Assembly: GCF_021390935.1 (NCBI RefSeq)
Contig: NZ_JAJPUI010000003.1
Location: 186,001-250,000 of the forward strand
Direction of reading: 5' to 3'
DNA: 64,000 nucleotides
Origin: Streptomyces sp. CC228A
GTDB taxonomy: Bacteria; Actinomycetota; Actinomycetes; Streptomycetales; Streptomycetaceae
The notes beneath the pieces are model-generated. The model searched no databases and was not told the DNA's origin. It worked only from the letters and a program-made list of their open reading frames with translations. Numbering within the stretch: the first letter of the stretch is position 1; every line of letters starts with the position of its first letter. The position numbers were made by a program, and so were the translations under genes. This document shows positions 26,175 through 36,069 of the stretch, one piece after another.

Positions 26175-27215
26175 GTGGGCCGTCGACACGAAGCTTTCAC
26201 TCGCCAGGACGCCGACCGCGCAAGGGAATCGAGCGGTACGGTGCCCCTCGCGGCATCCGCGCTCCGCGAACCGCCCCGGCGGCGCGCGACCGGACGTCCG
26301 GCCGCCGCCGCGCTGGTCTGCGCGGCCGTGATCTCCGGGTGTGTCGCGTCGCCCGGAAGCAGCAGCGGCGAACCGGCACCGACCACCCGCGCCGAAGCCC
26401 CGCAGCGGACCACCGCCCCGTCGCCGGCCCCGCCGCCGCCCTCCGCGTCACCGGACCCCTCGGGGTGGAACGCCCGTCCCGACTCCGTCGCGGCGGTGGG
26501 CGACTCGATCACCCGGGCCTTCGACGCCTGCGGTGCGCTGGCGGACTGCCCCGAGGCGTCCTGGGCCACAGGTTCCGACACCCGGGTGAACAGCCTGGCG
26601 CTGCGGCTGCTGGGCACGGCCGGGGCCGCCGAGCGCAGCTGGAACCTCGCCCGCTCCGGGGCCCGCGTCGCGGACCTGCCCGGCCAGATGGCACGGGCGG
26701 CGGAGCACCGGCCCGGTCTGGTCACGGTCACCGCCGGCGCCAACGACGCGTGCCGCCCCGCCCCCGCGCTGATGACGCCGGTCGCCGACTTCCGCGCCTC
26801 GTTCGCCTCGGCCCTGGCCCGGCTGTGGGAGGCGTCGCCGTCGACACGGGTCTACGTGACGAGCGTGCCCGACCTGAAGCGGCTCTGGGCGACGGGGCGG
26901 GACAACGCCGCAGGCCGCCGGGTGTGGGCGCTGGGCGTCTGCGCGTCCATGCTGACCGACCCGCTCGACACGGGGCCGGCGGCCGAGCGGCGCAGGTCCG
27001 CGGTGCGGGAGCGGGTCGTCGCGTACAACGAGGTGCTGAAGGAGGTGTGCGTACGGGACGAGCGGTGCAGGCACGACGGCGGCGCCGTCTTCGACCACCC
27101 CTTCGGCGCCGCCCAGTTGAGCCCGTGGGACTGGTTCCATCCGAGCCTGGAGGGCCAGGCCCGGCTGGCGGACATCGCCTACCGGAACGTCACGGCGGCA
27201 CGCCCGCCCGCGTAG
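26175..27215 (+). CDS. SGNH/GDSL-family lipase/esterase, putative lipoprotein (346 aa)
   Basis: Exported hydrolase with the SGNH fold. Block I: AVGDSITRAF with the nucleophile Ser; block III: TAGANDAC; block V: DWFHPS with Asp and His of the triad. The hydrophobic segment AAAALVCAAVISGC ends in a lipobox-like ISGC, so the mature protein is probably lipid-anchored at that Cys, followed by a Pro/Thr/Ser-rich linker (about residues 65-100). The start is uncertain: GTG 26175 gives a long basic N-terminus, and internal starts are possible. Substrate unknown. Confidence 0.87.
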   Translation: MGRRHEAFTRQDADRARESSGTVPLAASALREPPRRRATGRPAAAALVCAAVISGCVASPGSSSGEPAPTTRAEAPQRTTAPSPAPPPPSASPDPSGWNARPDSVAAVGDSITRAFDACGALADCPEASWATGSDTRVNSLALRLLGTAGAAERSWNLARSGARVADLPGQMARAAEHRPGLVTVTAGANDACRPAPALMTPVADFRASFASALARLWEASPSTRVYVTSVPDLKRLWATGRDNAAGRRVWALGVCASMLTDPLDTGPAAERRRSAVRERVVAYNEVLKEVCVRDERCRHDGGAVFDHPFGAAQLSPWDWFHPSLEGQARLADIAYRNVTAARPPA

Positions 27216-27224
27216 GCTCGCGGC

Positions 27225-28208
27225 ATGGTCACGAAGGTTGAGGAGTGGGGCCGGCTGGCCGACGGCACCGCGGTGCACCACTGGACGCTGGAGCGGACCG
27301 ACGCGCCCCTCCCGGTGCGGGTGCGGATCCTGACCTACGGCGGCATCGTGCAGTCGGTGGAGTTCCCGGACCGCCACGGGACGCAGGCGAACGCGGTGCT
27401 CGGCTTCGACGGTCCCGCCGGGTACGAGGCGCACCCCGAGCCGTACTTCGGGGCGCTGGTCGGCCGGTACGCGAACAGGATCGCGCACGGCGCGTTCACC
27501 CTGGACGGGCGGGCGTACCGGCCGGCCCGCAACGGCGGGCCGCACAGCCTGCACGGCGGCCCGCGCGGCTTCGACAAACGGGTGTGGAGCGCGTCCGCGA
27601 CGGGGGCGGGTGACGGCGTGCGGCTCACACGGGTGAGCCCCGACGGGGAGGAGGGCTTCCCCGGGCGCCTGGAGGTGTCGGCGACGTACAGGCTCGACGA
27701 CGAGGGCGCGCTGTGCATCGCGTACGAGGCGGCGACGGACGCCCCGACGGTGGTGAACCTGACGAACCACACGTACTGGAGCCTCGGCGACCCGCGTCCC
27801 GAGCTGCGGGTCGCCGCCGCGCACCACACGCCGCTGGACGCGACGGGCGTGCCCACCGGCGGGACCGCCCCCGTCGCGGGCACGCGGCTGGACTTCCGCA
27901 CCCGCCGGGAGGCGGGCACCGGCCTCGACCACAACTTCGTGCTGGACGCACCCGGGACGGGCGCGGGCGCGGCGCCGGCCGCGGAGCTGTACGCGCCGGC
28001 GACGGGGCGCCGGGTGACGGTGTGGACCACCGAGCCGGGGCTTCAGGTGTACGCGCCGGACCACCTGGACGGGGTCGCGCTGGAGACCCAGCACTTCCCG
28101 GACTCGCCGAACCGGCCGGAGTTCCCGAGCACGGTCCTGCGGCCGGGCGAGGTGTTCCGCTCGATGACGCGCTACGGCTTCGGCGTCGTCCTCGACGACC
28201 GGGACTGA
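27225..28208 (+). CDS. galM: Aldose 1-epimerase (327 aa)
   Basis: Mutarotase interconverting alpha and beta anomers of hexoses. Galactose-mutarotase-fold motifs: ILTYGGIVQSVEFPDRHG, GRYANRIAHGAF, GGPHSLHGGPRGFDKRVW (catalytic His), NLTNHTYWSL (second His), QHFPDSPNRPEFPS, and a C-terminal Glu (RPGEVF). Starts 10 nt after the preceding gene with no overlap. Converges on the GH3 gene, which would release sugars that this enzyme handles. Confidence 0.95.
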   Translation: MVTKVEEWGRLADGTAVHHWTLERTDAPLPVRVRILTYGGIVQSVEFPDRHGTQANAVLGFDGPAGYEAHPEPYFGALVGRYANRIAHGAFTLDGRAYRPARNGGPHSLHGGPRGFDKRVWSASATGAGDGVRLTRVSPDGEEGFPGRLEVSATYRLDDEGALCIAYEAATDAPTVVNLTNHTYWSLGDPRPELRVAAAHHTPLDATGVPTGGTAPVAGTRLDFRTRREAGTGLDHNFVLDAPGTGAGAAPAAELYAPATGRRVTVWTTEPGLQVYAPDHLDGVALETQHFPDSPNRPEFPSTVLRPGEVFRSMTRYGFGVVLDDRD

Positions 28209-28320
28209 GCGGGGCGCGGGCGGTCGCGCACCGCTCCTCCGGGCCCGATCCGCGGAAGCGGCGGGCTCGCCGGGCGGCACTGCGGCCCGGCGGGCGGACC
28301 CCGGCCTCCCGCGCGGGCGC

Positions 28321-31027
28321 TCAGTCGAGTTCCAGGGTGACCCGCAGGCGGCTGTCCGTGAGGGAGCGGCCGGCGTGGACGTCGTACACCCCCGGTACCG
28401 CCGCCCACTCCCCGCCTCCTCGTCCCACACGTCGAAGAGCCGGGGCGCGAGCCGCACGACCGCCTCGACGGCCTCACCCGGCTCCGCCCGGACCGCCGCG
28501 AACCCGGCGAGCCACCGCCGGGGCCGCTCCACGAGGTCGGCGCGCGGCGCGACGTACAGCTGGACGACCTCGCGGCCGGCCCGCGTGCCGGTGTTGCGGA
28601 CGACGACGCGGGCCGTGGTGGGCGTGGCCTCCAGGGATTCGTACTCCCAGGTCGTGTAGCCGAGGCCGTGGCCGAAGGGGTACGCCGGCGCGGCACCGCT
28701 CCGGTCCCAGGCGCGGTAGCCGACGAACAGCCCCTCCTCGTACGGGAGTGTCCCGTCGGGTGACGGGGTGACGCGGCTGACGGGTGCGTCGGCGAGCGCG
28801 GCGGGCCACGTGGTGGGCAGTCGCCCGCCGGGCTCTCGCGCCCCCAGCAGGACGTCGGCGAGGGCGGCGCCGCCCTCCTGGCCGGGGAACCACGTCAGCA
28901 GCACCGCGGCGACGTCGTCGCGCCACGGCATCTCCACGGGCGCCCCGGCGTTGACGACCACGACCGTGCGCGGGTTCGCGGCGGCCACGGCCCGGACCAG
29001 GTCGTCCTGGCCCCCGGGAGCCGCAGGTCGGCGCGGTCGTGGCCCTCGGACTCGACGCGTTCGGTGGTGGCGACCACCACGACGGCGGTGTCGGCGGCCC
29101 GCGCTGCGGCGGCGGCCTCCTCGATGAGCTCCCGGGGGTCGCGGCGGGGCGGCCGGTGGAGGAGGCTGAACGCGACCGCGGGCAGCGGCGCCGGGACGCC
29201 GCGGTCAGCGGTGTGGCGCAGGGACACCTCGACGGGCTCGCCGACGGCGAGGCGCGCGGTACCGCGTTCGGTGGGGGCGCCGGTGAACGCCTCGAACGGG
29301 TCGGTCTCCCCGCCCGCCTCCTGGACCCCGTCGTAGAGGACCCGGCCGTCGACGGCGAGGGTGAACGCGCCGAGTCCGCGGGTGCCGAAGACGTGGTCGC
29401 CGCTCTCGCGCGGCAGGAAGGTCCCGGTGATCTCGACGCTGTGCAGGGTGCCGTGGCCGACCCCCGCGGGCAGGTCGGCGCCGATCCACTGGACCTGGCC
29501 GGTGGGCAGCGGGACGTCGGCGAGCACCGCGCCGGAGGCGTCGCGGCAGACCGCGCGCAGGGTGAAACCGGCTCCCGCGGGGGCCGGTTCCCGGTCGGGG
29601 TCGGCGCCGACGGCGTAGGTGAGGGCGGTTCCGGCGGGCAGGGCGGCGGTGAGGCCGTCGAGCGGGGAGACCGTCCGTGCGGGGAAGACGTGCGCGGAGC
29701 CGCCGCCCAGGATGCGGGCGTCGCGCGCGGCCGCCCCGATGAGGGCGATCCGCGAGCCGCGGGCCAGCGGCAGCGTCCCGCCGGGGTTGCGCAGGAGCAC
29801 GAAGGACCGGTGGGCGATCTCGCGGGCGAGGGCCTGCCCGTCCTCCGGCTCGGGAGGCTCGGGCACCGCCGGGTCCGCGCCGCGCAGCGCGCCGACGCGG
29901 GCGGCGAGCCGCAGCAGGCGCCGTACGGCCGCGTCGACGGCCTCCTCGTCGGCCTCCCCCGCCCGTACGGCGGCGGCCAGCGCCTCCCCGTACACGGTGT
30001 GCGGGCCCGGCATGGCGACGTCGAGTCCGCCGCGCAGCGCGCCGGAGGTGGAGCGGGCGGCGAACCAGTCGGAGACGGTGACGCCGTCGAAGCCCCACTC
30101 GCCGCGCAGCACGTCGTGCTGGAGGTGCCGGTGCTCGGTCATGGTGACGCCGTTGACCTGGTTGTACGCGGCCATGACGGCCCAGGGGCGGGCGTCGCGG
30201 ACGATCCGCTCGAAGGGGCCGAGGTAGAGCTCGCGCAGCGGTCGGGGCGCGATGACGTTGTCGACGGTGAAGCGGTCGGTCTCGGCGTCGTTGGCGACGA
30301 AGTGCTTGACGCAGGCCGCGACGCCGCCGTCCTGGACGCCGAGGACGTAGCCGGTCCCGATCTCGCCGGTGAGGTGCGGATCCTCGCTGTACGCCTCGAA
30401 GTGGCGGCCGCCCAGCGGCGAGCGGTGCAGGTTCACCGTCGGGGCGAGCAGCACGTGGACGCCCTTGCGGCGGGCCTCGGCGGCGAGGGCGCGGCCGGCC
30501 CGGCGGGCGAGAGCGGGGTCCCAGGTGGCGGCGAGCGCGGTGGGGGACGGCAGGGTGAGGGAGGGGTCGTCAGGGGTCCAGCGCACGCCCCGCACACCGA
30601 CGGGCCCGTCGGACAGCACCAGGGAGGCGAGTCCGGCGGCGGGCGCGGCGGGGAGGCTCCACATGTCCTGGCCGGCCAGGAGCCGGGCCTTGGTGTCCAG
30701 GTCGAGCGTGCGGAGCGCGGCGTCGACCGCCGCGCCGAGCCGCTCCGCGCGGGCCTGCGATCCCCGGGCCGGCGTCTCGCGGGGCCCGGTCCGGCCGCTC
30801 CTCCTTCCGGACGGTGCCCGACCCGCCGCCCGGCCGGTCTTCGCGCCCTCGTCTCCGGTCCGGCCCGCCGCCCGGCCGGTCCCTGCCTCGTCGCCTCCGG
30901 CCAGGCCCGCCGCCCGGCCGTTGGCGGGGTCCTCGCGTCCGGTCCGGCCCGCCTTCCCGGCGTCCGATCCTCCGGGCCCGGTCGCCCCCGGTGCGCGCCC
31001 GCCGGTGCCCGCCCTGTCAGCCGCCAT
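28321..31027 (-). pseudogene. Glycoside hydrolase family 3 beta-glucosidase with two -1 frameshifts (about 902 aa if repaired)
   Basis: The GH3 N-terminal barrel begins near 30750; the nucleophile region FDGVTVSDWF is intact. A PA14-like insert lies between the two GH3 domains (FTLAVDGRVLYDG). The reading frame breaks at about 29020 in RADLRLPG and resumes one base later as AAANPRTVVVVNAGAPVEM, and breaks again near 28415 before the C-terminal fibronectin-III-like domain; each repair needs one G restored in a G run. With both repairs the length is an exact codon multiple. ATG 31027 follows GGGAGGTGGCC. A 14-residue tandem repeat forms the N-terminal extension. Either a recent pseudogene or sequencing error; a divergent TetR gene may regulate it. 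Confidence 0.85.
30822..30947 (-). repeat. 42-bp in-frame tandem repeat in the GH3 gene
   Basis: Three units with exactly 42-bp period (CCCGCCGCCCGGCCG cores begin at 30822, 30864 and 30906) encode 14-residue blocks centred on GRAAG in the N-terminal extension. Boundaries approximate. Confidence 0.8.
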
Positions 31028-31214
31028 GGCCACCTCCCGCTTCCCGGCCGTCGGTTGGCGCCCATCGTGGCCCGTGGACCGGGTGAACGGTAGGTGTCGT
31101 GACATTTTTGTGATCTGGCGGGGGCGGGTATGGCGTACGGTCCTGTCGGACGGGCGGGCGCCCGGGCACCGGGAACGGCGCCGCCGGGCGCGGCGCGAAG
31201 GAAGGGAGCGGCGG

Positions 31215-31817
31215 ATGGCGGGGGCCAGGCCCAGAAGCGGGGAGCGGCGCGCGGACATCCTGCGCGCCGCCTTCGAGGTGATCGCGGAGCGCGGCTACCG
31301 GGGGGCGTCACTGGCGGCGGTCGCCGAGCGGGCAGGGCTCACCCAGCAGGGGCTGCTGCACCACTACCCCAGCAAGGAGGCCCTGCTCGTCGCGGTGCTG
31401 GAGGAGCGCGACCAGTGGGACACCGGCGGCGCGGGGCCGCGGGGCCGCGAGGGCTGGCGGCTGGACCTGCTGGCCTCCCTGGTCGAGTACAACGCGATGC
31501 GCCCCGGCATCGTGCAGACCTTCTCGGCGCTGCTCGGGGAGAGCGTCACCGAGGACCACCCGGCGCGCGACTTCTTCACCCGGCGCTACGCGCAGGTGCG
31601 GCAGGACATGGCAGCCGTGCTGCGCGCCGAGTTCGGCGACCGGCTGCCGGGCGGCCTGCCCCCCGAGCGTGCGGCGCCGCTGCTGACGGCCGTGCTGGAC
31701 GGGCTGCAGTACCAGTGGCTGCTGGACCCGGAGTCAGTGGACATGGCGGCGGCGTTCCGCGACTTCCTGGCCCTCCTCACGGCAGGGAGCGCCGCCCCGC
31801 CCGCCGGCGGGCGGTAG
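31215..31817 (+). CDS. TetR family transcriptional regulator (200 aa)
   Basis: The helix-turn-helix (residues 8-55) is clear: RADILRAAFEVIAERGYRG, SLAAVAERAGLTQQGLLHHY and PSKEAL. The C-terminal domain (FSALLGESVTEDHPARDFF) resembles regulators of sugar-hydrolase genes in actinobacteria. ATG 31215 follows AAGGGAGCGGCGG. Divergent from the GH3 gene, 188 nt apart, so it probably controls it. A degraded amidohydrolase-like remnant lies downstream. Confidence 0.9.
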   Translation: MAGARPRSGERRADILRAAFEVIAERGYRGASLAAVAERAGLTQQGLLHHYPSKEALLVAVLEERDQWDTGGAGPRGREGWRLDLLASLVEYNAMRPGIVQTFSALLGESVTEDHPARDFFTRRYAQVRQDMAAVLRAEFGDRLPGGLPPERAAPLLTAVLDGLQYQWLLDPESVDMAAAFRDFLALLTAGSAAPPAGGR

Positions 31818-31921
31818 CACCGTACGGGCGCCGGCCCGCGTCGGTCTCGGCGGCCGCCCGCGCACGGCGCTCCGCGCGCGGGCGTCGGGGCGCGCAGGGG
31901 GCGGGCCGGTCGCACCGCCGT

Positions 31922-31965
31922 CAGGGAGGAGCGGCACCGCCGGCAGGGAGGAGCGGCACCGTCGC
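31922..31965. repeat. 22-bp direct repeat
   Basis: CAGGGAGGAGCGGCACCG occurs at 31922-31939 and 31944-31961, period 22. It borders the start of the hydrolase remnant and might mark a deletion endpoint. Confidence 0.6.
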
Positions 31966-31978
31966 GGCAAGGGGGCAG

Positions 31979-32204
31979 GGGGCCGTCGTGCTCGTAGCAG
32001 CAGCCCGGCAGGCGGGCCGCGGTGTACCCGGCGGTCGCCCGGGAGCACGGGCTCTTCGTGGTCCTCGCCGCCCGCGTGGGGCCCGCGGGCCCGTGGACCG
32101 GCTGCGGGTGCAGCGCGGTGCGGGGGCGGGACGGCGCGCTGCTCGCGGAGGCCGACGGGACGCGGCCGGGCGTCGGGCGCGCCCGGCTGCCGCTCGCCGC
32201 CTAG
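31979..32204 (+). pseudogene. Carbon-nitrogen hydrolase (nitrilase superfamily) remnant
   Basis: The last 60 residues of a nitrilase-fold protein read VAREHGLFVVLAARVGPAGP, then WTGCGCSAVRGRDGALLAEA; this resembles the C-terminal segment of amidases and nitrilases. A preceding bit (GAVVLVAAARQ) is in another frame, so a shift lies near 32020. The N-terminal three quarters, including the catalytic Glu-Lys-Cys, are missing. Its TAG stop is inside a CTAG palindrome that an insertion sequence has duplicated. Confidence 0.7.
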
Positions 32205-33909
32205 AAGGCCGATGAAGATCTTGTTGGGGGGCTGTCCGGCCGTAGGCCGGGCGGCCCTTTGGTCTATGTGGTGGTGGGGGTGAGGGTCCAGGTGGTGCCG
32301 GTGTGGGTGAGTCCGAGGTTGATGAGGCGGCGGAGGTTGAGGGCGGCTGCCCGGTTGTGGAGCCAGGTGTTGTTCTTGAGGACGCCTCGGTAGGGGACGC
32401 GGCGGTTGCCTTTGGCGACGAGCCAGGCGATGGCGCGTTCGACGGGTGGTCGCCAGCGGCGGTACTCGTCCTGCCATTCCTGGCTGGTGGCGGCCTGGTC
32501 CCGGGCGGTTTTGAGGAGGTCGTACTGGGGATGGACGCTGAAGACGCGTCCGGTCTTGGACCTGGTGCAGCGTTCGCGCAAAGGGCAATCGAGGCAGAGT
32601 TTTTTGAACTGGGCCTGGCGGTTGCCGCCCGAGAGGGGGCGGCCGAGGGCTTTGGTGTGGCCGGCCGGGCAGGTGACGTGGCCGGCCTGGGTGTCGACGT
32701 GGAAGTCGTCGGTCGTGAAGCCGCCGGGGATGGCCTGCCGCAGGGGCGGGGGCTTGATCACGAGGGTGTGGCCGTCGGCTTCGAGGGCTTCGCGGAGTTC
32801 GCCGGTTCCGTAGGCGGTGTCACCGAGGACGGTCAGGTCCTGGTCCTCGTCGGCGAGGAGGTCTTGGGCGACGGCGGCCTCGTGGTTGCCGGCTCCGCTG
32901 CCGGCGGTGAGAGCGACCTCGGTGAACAGTCCCGCCTCGGGCTCGAACGCGGCATGCGCACGGAAGCCCTCCTGGTGGCGGGTCCGGTTCTTGTGGATGT
33001 GCCGGGCCTCGGGATCAACCGTGGAAACCACGCGGTCGGGTGCGGTCCCCCGGGTGATGCGCCAGCGTCCGTCACGGCCGTCGGACTCCTGGGCCGGTTC
33101 GACGTCCTGGCCTGCGACCAGGGCCAGCAGGCCGGCCGCGTTCGCGGCCTTCTCGCCGAGTTCCTGTTCGGGCAGGTGGCCCAGCAGCCGCAGTGCGTCA
33201 CCGACGAGGGCGTCCACCAGGTCCGCCCTGGCCTGCCGGTCGTTCCAGGCGATCCTCGGTTTGCCAGGGTCGCTGTAGTCGTGGGCGGTGCACTGCACGG
33301 CCGCGGCAGGTCCGGCGCCGGGGACCTCACGGATCACCGCCCGCACGGCGGAGATCAGCTGGGTGACGGTGTCCTGGGTGGCCACCGCGTCATCGAGGAC
33401 GGTGGAGTCCAGTGCCCGCCGGTGCTTTCCCTTCAGCACGCCGGTGGCCTTCACGACCTCGCGCACCGCCTCGAAGACCCGGTTCGGGCAAGCCGAGCGG
33501 GCCAGACGACGGCGGAAGTAGGCCAGCAGCGAAGGATCGAACGCCATATCGTGCAAGCCGAGCCCGCACGCGGCCTTCCACCGCAGGTCACAGCGTAATT
33601 CCTGGACCGTCTCGAAGTCCGACATCCCATGCAGGGCCTGCAGCGTGATCGCCGCGGCCAGGACCTGCGGAGGCATCGACGGACGGCCGTTCGCCGACGG
33701 ATACATGTCCTCGAACATCACCGCGGGAAACAGCTGCCCACGATGCTCGGCCAGGAACGCGAAGACACTCCCAGCCGGGATCAACTCCCGGCAGGTCTCC
33801 CACACATCCGGCCCGATCGTCTCCCCAACCCACTCCCCTTGCACCACAAGACGAGTCTGGCCCCGCCGCTGACGCGGCGAGGCCAGAACCCAACATTTTC
33901 AGCAGTCTT
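32205..33909 (-). mobile_element. IS1182-like insertion sequence, 1705 bp
   Basis: Flanked by CTAG at 32201-32204 and 33910-33913, consistent with a 4-bp palindromic target duplication. Imperfect terminal inverted repeats: left AAGGCCGATGAA...GTTGGG, right (reverse complement) AAGACTGCTGAA...GTTGGG, sharing 9 of the first 12 bases, then a common GTTGGG. It holds a single intact transposase gene. It lies between the 3' ends of two convergent genes, whose stop codons both use the CTAG site. Confidence 0.88.
32264..33847 (-). CDS. IS1182 family transposase (527 aa)
   Basis: DDE transposase. The N-terminus carries the family block MPPQVLAAAITLQALHGMSD then FETVQELRCDLRWKAACGL; the first catalytic Asp lies in ALDSTVLDDAVA; TVLGDTAYGTGELRE holds a second Asp, and CPLRERCTRSKTGR is the zinc-like cysteine cluster before the last motif (RPPVERAIAWLV with the Glu). 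ATG 33847 follows CACAAGG-like sequence. Intact, so possibly active. Confidence 0.92.
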   Translation of the reverse strand: MVQGEWVGETIGPDVWETCRELIPAGSVFAFLAEHRGQLFPAVMFEDMYPSANGRPSMPPQVLAAAITLQALHGMSDFETVQELRCDLRWKAACGLGLHDMAFDPSLLAYFRRRLARSACPNRVFEAVREVVKATGVLKGKHRRALDSTVLDDAVATQDTVTQLISAVRAVIREVPGAGPAAAVQCTAHDYSDPGKPRIAWNDRQARADLVDALVGDALRLLGHLPEQELGEKAANAAGLLALVAGQDVEPAQESDGRDGRWRITRGTAPDRVVSTVDPEARHIHKNRTRHQEGFRAHAAFEPEAGLFTEVALTAGSGAGNHEAAVAQDLLADEDQDLTVLGDTAYGTGELREALEADGHTLVIKPPPLRQAIPGGFTTDDFHVDTQAGHVTCPAGHTKALGRPLSGGNRQAQFKKLCLDCPLRERCTRSKTGRVFSVHPQYDLLKTARDQAATSQEWQDEYRRWRPPVERAIAWLVAKGNRRVPYRGVLKNNTWLHNRAAALNLRRLINLGLTHTGTTWTLTPTTT

Positions 33910-34851
33910 CTAGTCCTTCGGCAGGCCGTACGCCCCGGGCGCCTGCGGTGTCGGCGGGTGGGCGGGCGGCTGCGGGTGGGCGTCCTGCTGGTGCGTCCGC
34001 TGCGGGTGGGCGGGCTGCTGGTGGGTCGGCTGGGCGTCGGGGTGCGCCTGCGGCGGGAGCGGCTGGGCGTGCGGTGACGGCTGCCCGGGCGCCACGCCGG
34101 GCAGCGGCCCGCCGTCCTCGCCGGTCAGTTCGCGTGCCAGCAGGGTGGCGCCGGCCACCGCGCCCGGCATCAGGAAGACGGCCGCGAACGGCACGAGGTA
34201 GGCAAGGGCCAGCGGCACGCCGAAGCCGAGGGTCAGCAGGCGGCGGCCCCGCAGGAGGACGAGGCGGTCCTTCAGCCGCACGCGGCGGCGCTGGAGCGCG
34301 ACGGCCGTGAGCTCCTCCGCGAGGAAGAAGCCCGACACGCAGAAGCCGACCACGGGGACGACGGTCTGGCCGACGACGGGGATGAATCCGAGGGCGAAGA
34401 GCAGGATGCCCCACAGGAGCACCCGCAGCAGCACGCGCAGGCTGTCCCAGGCCGAGATCCACAGTTCCCGCCACAGCGGCAGCCCGGAGACGGGCACCTT
34501 CCCGCCCTCGCTGCGGTCGACCTCCTCGGAGAGCGACTCGTAGAAGGGCTGGCCGACGATCAGTGTCACCGCGGTGAACGTGACCACGGCGAGGAAGAGG
34601 CCGAGGGCGAAGACCAGCGCGGTGAGGAAGCCCCGGAAGAGGCCCTGCCACGGGGACGCCCAGTCGTCGGCGAAGGGAGTCACCCAGGCGGTCAGGTCGC
34701 CCGCGCCGTACCCGAGCCCGACGAGGGCGCCGGCGTAGAGGACGAGGGTGATGAGCCCGGGCAGCAGCCCGATGCCGAACCAGCGGCCGTTCCGGGCGAC
34801 CCACCGCTGTCCGGCGAGCAGGTGGCGGAAACCCTTGGCAAGATCACGCAT
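33910..34851 (-). CDS. EI24 domain membrane protein (313 aa)
   Basis: Integral membrane protein of the EI24/CysZ-like family. About five hydrophobic segments (GIGLLPGLITLVLYAGALV, FLTALVFALGLFLAVVTF, LLFALGFIPVVGQTVVPVV, and others) with the family motif QPFYESLSEEVD. The last 65 residues are a His/Pro/Gln-rich cytoplasmic tail with repeated HQQ and HPQ units. ATG 34851 has no strong ribosome site. Role unknown. The stop codon lies in the CTAG site where the insertion sequence landed, but the reading frame is unchanged. Confidence 0.88.
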   Translation of the reverse strand: MRDLAKGFRHLLAGQRWVARNGRWFGIGLLPGLITLVLYAGALVGLGYGAGDLTAWVTPFADDWASPWQGLFRGFLTALVFALGLFLAVVTFTAVTLIVGQPFYESLSEEVDRSEGGKVPVSGLPLWRELWISAWDSLRVLLRVLLWGILLFALGFIPVVGQTVVPVVGFCVSGFFLAEELTAVALQRRRVRLKDRLVLLRGRRLLTLGFGVPLALAYLVPFAAVFLMPGAVAGATLLARELTGEDGGPLPGVAPGQPSPHAQPLPPQAHPDAQPTHQQPAHPQRTHQQDAHPQPPAHPPTPQAPGAYGLPKD

Positions 34852-34902
34852 GGGGTCACCCTATCGAGGGTCGCGAAGAGTCGGACGAGTAGGGGAACGC
34901 GT

Positions 34903-36069
34903 ATGTCCGGGGTGCCGAACGAAGTCCGGGGTGGCGTGGCGGAGGGGTACGGGGACGTGCGGGACGCATTCGCCGCCGTGGTGGCCCAGGAGCGTCCCGA
35001 CTACGCGGGCCAGCTCGCGGCGTACGTCCGGGGGCGGAAGGTCGTCGACCTGTGGGCGGGTCCGGAGTCCGACGAGGTCGACGGTGACACGCTGTTCGGG
35101 GTGTTCTCCTCCACCAAGGGCGCCGCGCACCTGGTGGTCGCCCTGCTCGTGCAGGACGGGGTCCTGGAACCGGACCGCCCGGTGGCGTCGTACTGGCCGG
35201 AGTTCGCGGCGGGCGGCAAGGAGGACGTCACCCTGCGGCAGCTGCTTGCCCACCAGGCCGGACTGGTCGGCACGGACACCGGCTTCACGCCCGGGGAGCT
35301 GGCCGACGACCGGGCACTCGCCGCGCGGCTCGCCGGGCACCGCCCGTACTGGCGGCCCGGTGCGGCCTTCGGCTACCACGCGCTGACGATCGGGGCGCTC
35401 ACCGGTGAGGTGGTGTTCCGGGCAACCGGGCGGACGCTGCAGCAGGTGTACGAGGAGCGGATCCGCGCCCCGTACGGGCTCGGCTTCTTCCTCGGGCTGC
35501 CGGAGGAGCTGGAGCACCGCTTCCGCTCGCTGCTGCCGATGGACACCACTCCGGAGCAGCGGGCGGAGCCGGGGTCCGGGCCGCAGGGGCCGGCCACGCT
35601 GGAAGCCATCTCCTTCAACAGGCACGGCGATCACCCGACGGACCTGGAGTCGCTGCCGAACAGCCGTCTCGTGCGGGCCAAGGGGCCCGCGTCGGTGGGC
35701 GGGGTGGCGTCCGCCCGCGGGCTGGCAGGGATGTACGCGGCGGCCGTCGGAGTCCTGGACGGGGGCCACGCGCCGCTGCTGAAACCGGACACGGTCGCGG
35801 AGTTCGGCCAGGTCCACGCGCACGGCTTCGACGTGGTGACCCGCGTGCACGGGGCGTTCGTCCTGGGCTTCCAGGACCCGACGGTGCGCTACCCGTGGCT
35901 GGGCGCGGGCTCCTTCGGCCACAGCGGCGCGGGCGGTTCGCAGGCCTTCGCGGACCCGCGGGCGGGCCTGGCGTACGGCTACACCCGGCGGCGGTTCGCC
36001 TACCCGGGCGGGGCCGCACCCGAGAACGTGGACCTGGTGGCGGCGGTGCACCGCGCGGCGACCCGCTGA
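34903..36069 (+). CDS. Serine hydrolase, beta-lactamase class C family (388 aa)
   Basis: Esterase or peptidase of the class C fold. SSTK (SxxK, about residue 72) and YHA at GYHALTIG (second motif) are present, with HSGAGGSQAF near residue 345 as third motif. No signal peptide, so cytoplasmic, like EstB-type esterases. ATG 34903 follows AGGGGAACGCGT. A hairpin follows. Substrate unknown. Confidence 0.9.
   Translation: MSGVPNEVRGGVAEGYGDVRDAFAAVVAQERPDYAGQLAAYVRGRKVVDLWAGPESDEVDGDTLFGVFSSTKGAAHLVVALLVQDGVLEPDRPVASYWPEFAAGGKEDVTLRQLLAHQAGLVGTDTGFTPGELADDRALAARLAGHRPYWRPGAAFGYHALTIGALTGEVVFRATGRTLQQVYEERIRAPYGLGFFLGLPEELEHRFRSLLPMDTTPEQRAEPGSGPQGPATLEAISFNRHGDHPTDLESLPNSRLVRAKGPASVGGVASARGLAGMYAAAVGVLDGGHAPLLKPDTVAEFGQVHAHGFDVVTRVHGAFVLGFQDPTVRYPWLGAGSFGHSGAGGSQAFADPRAGLAYGYTRRRFAYPGGAAPENVDLVAAVHRAATR

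Noticed and set aside
28209..28320. Terminator between galM and the GH3 gene
   Set aside because: Several GC-rich dyads can be drawn but none is long or unambiguous.
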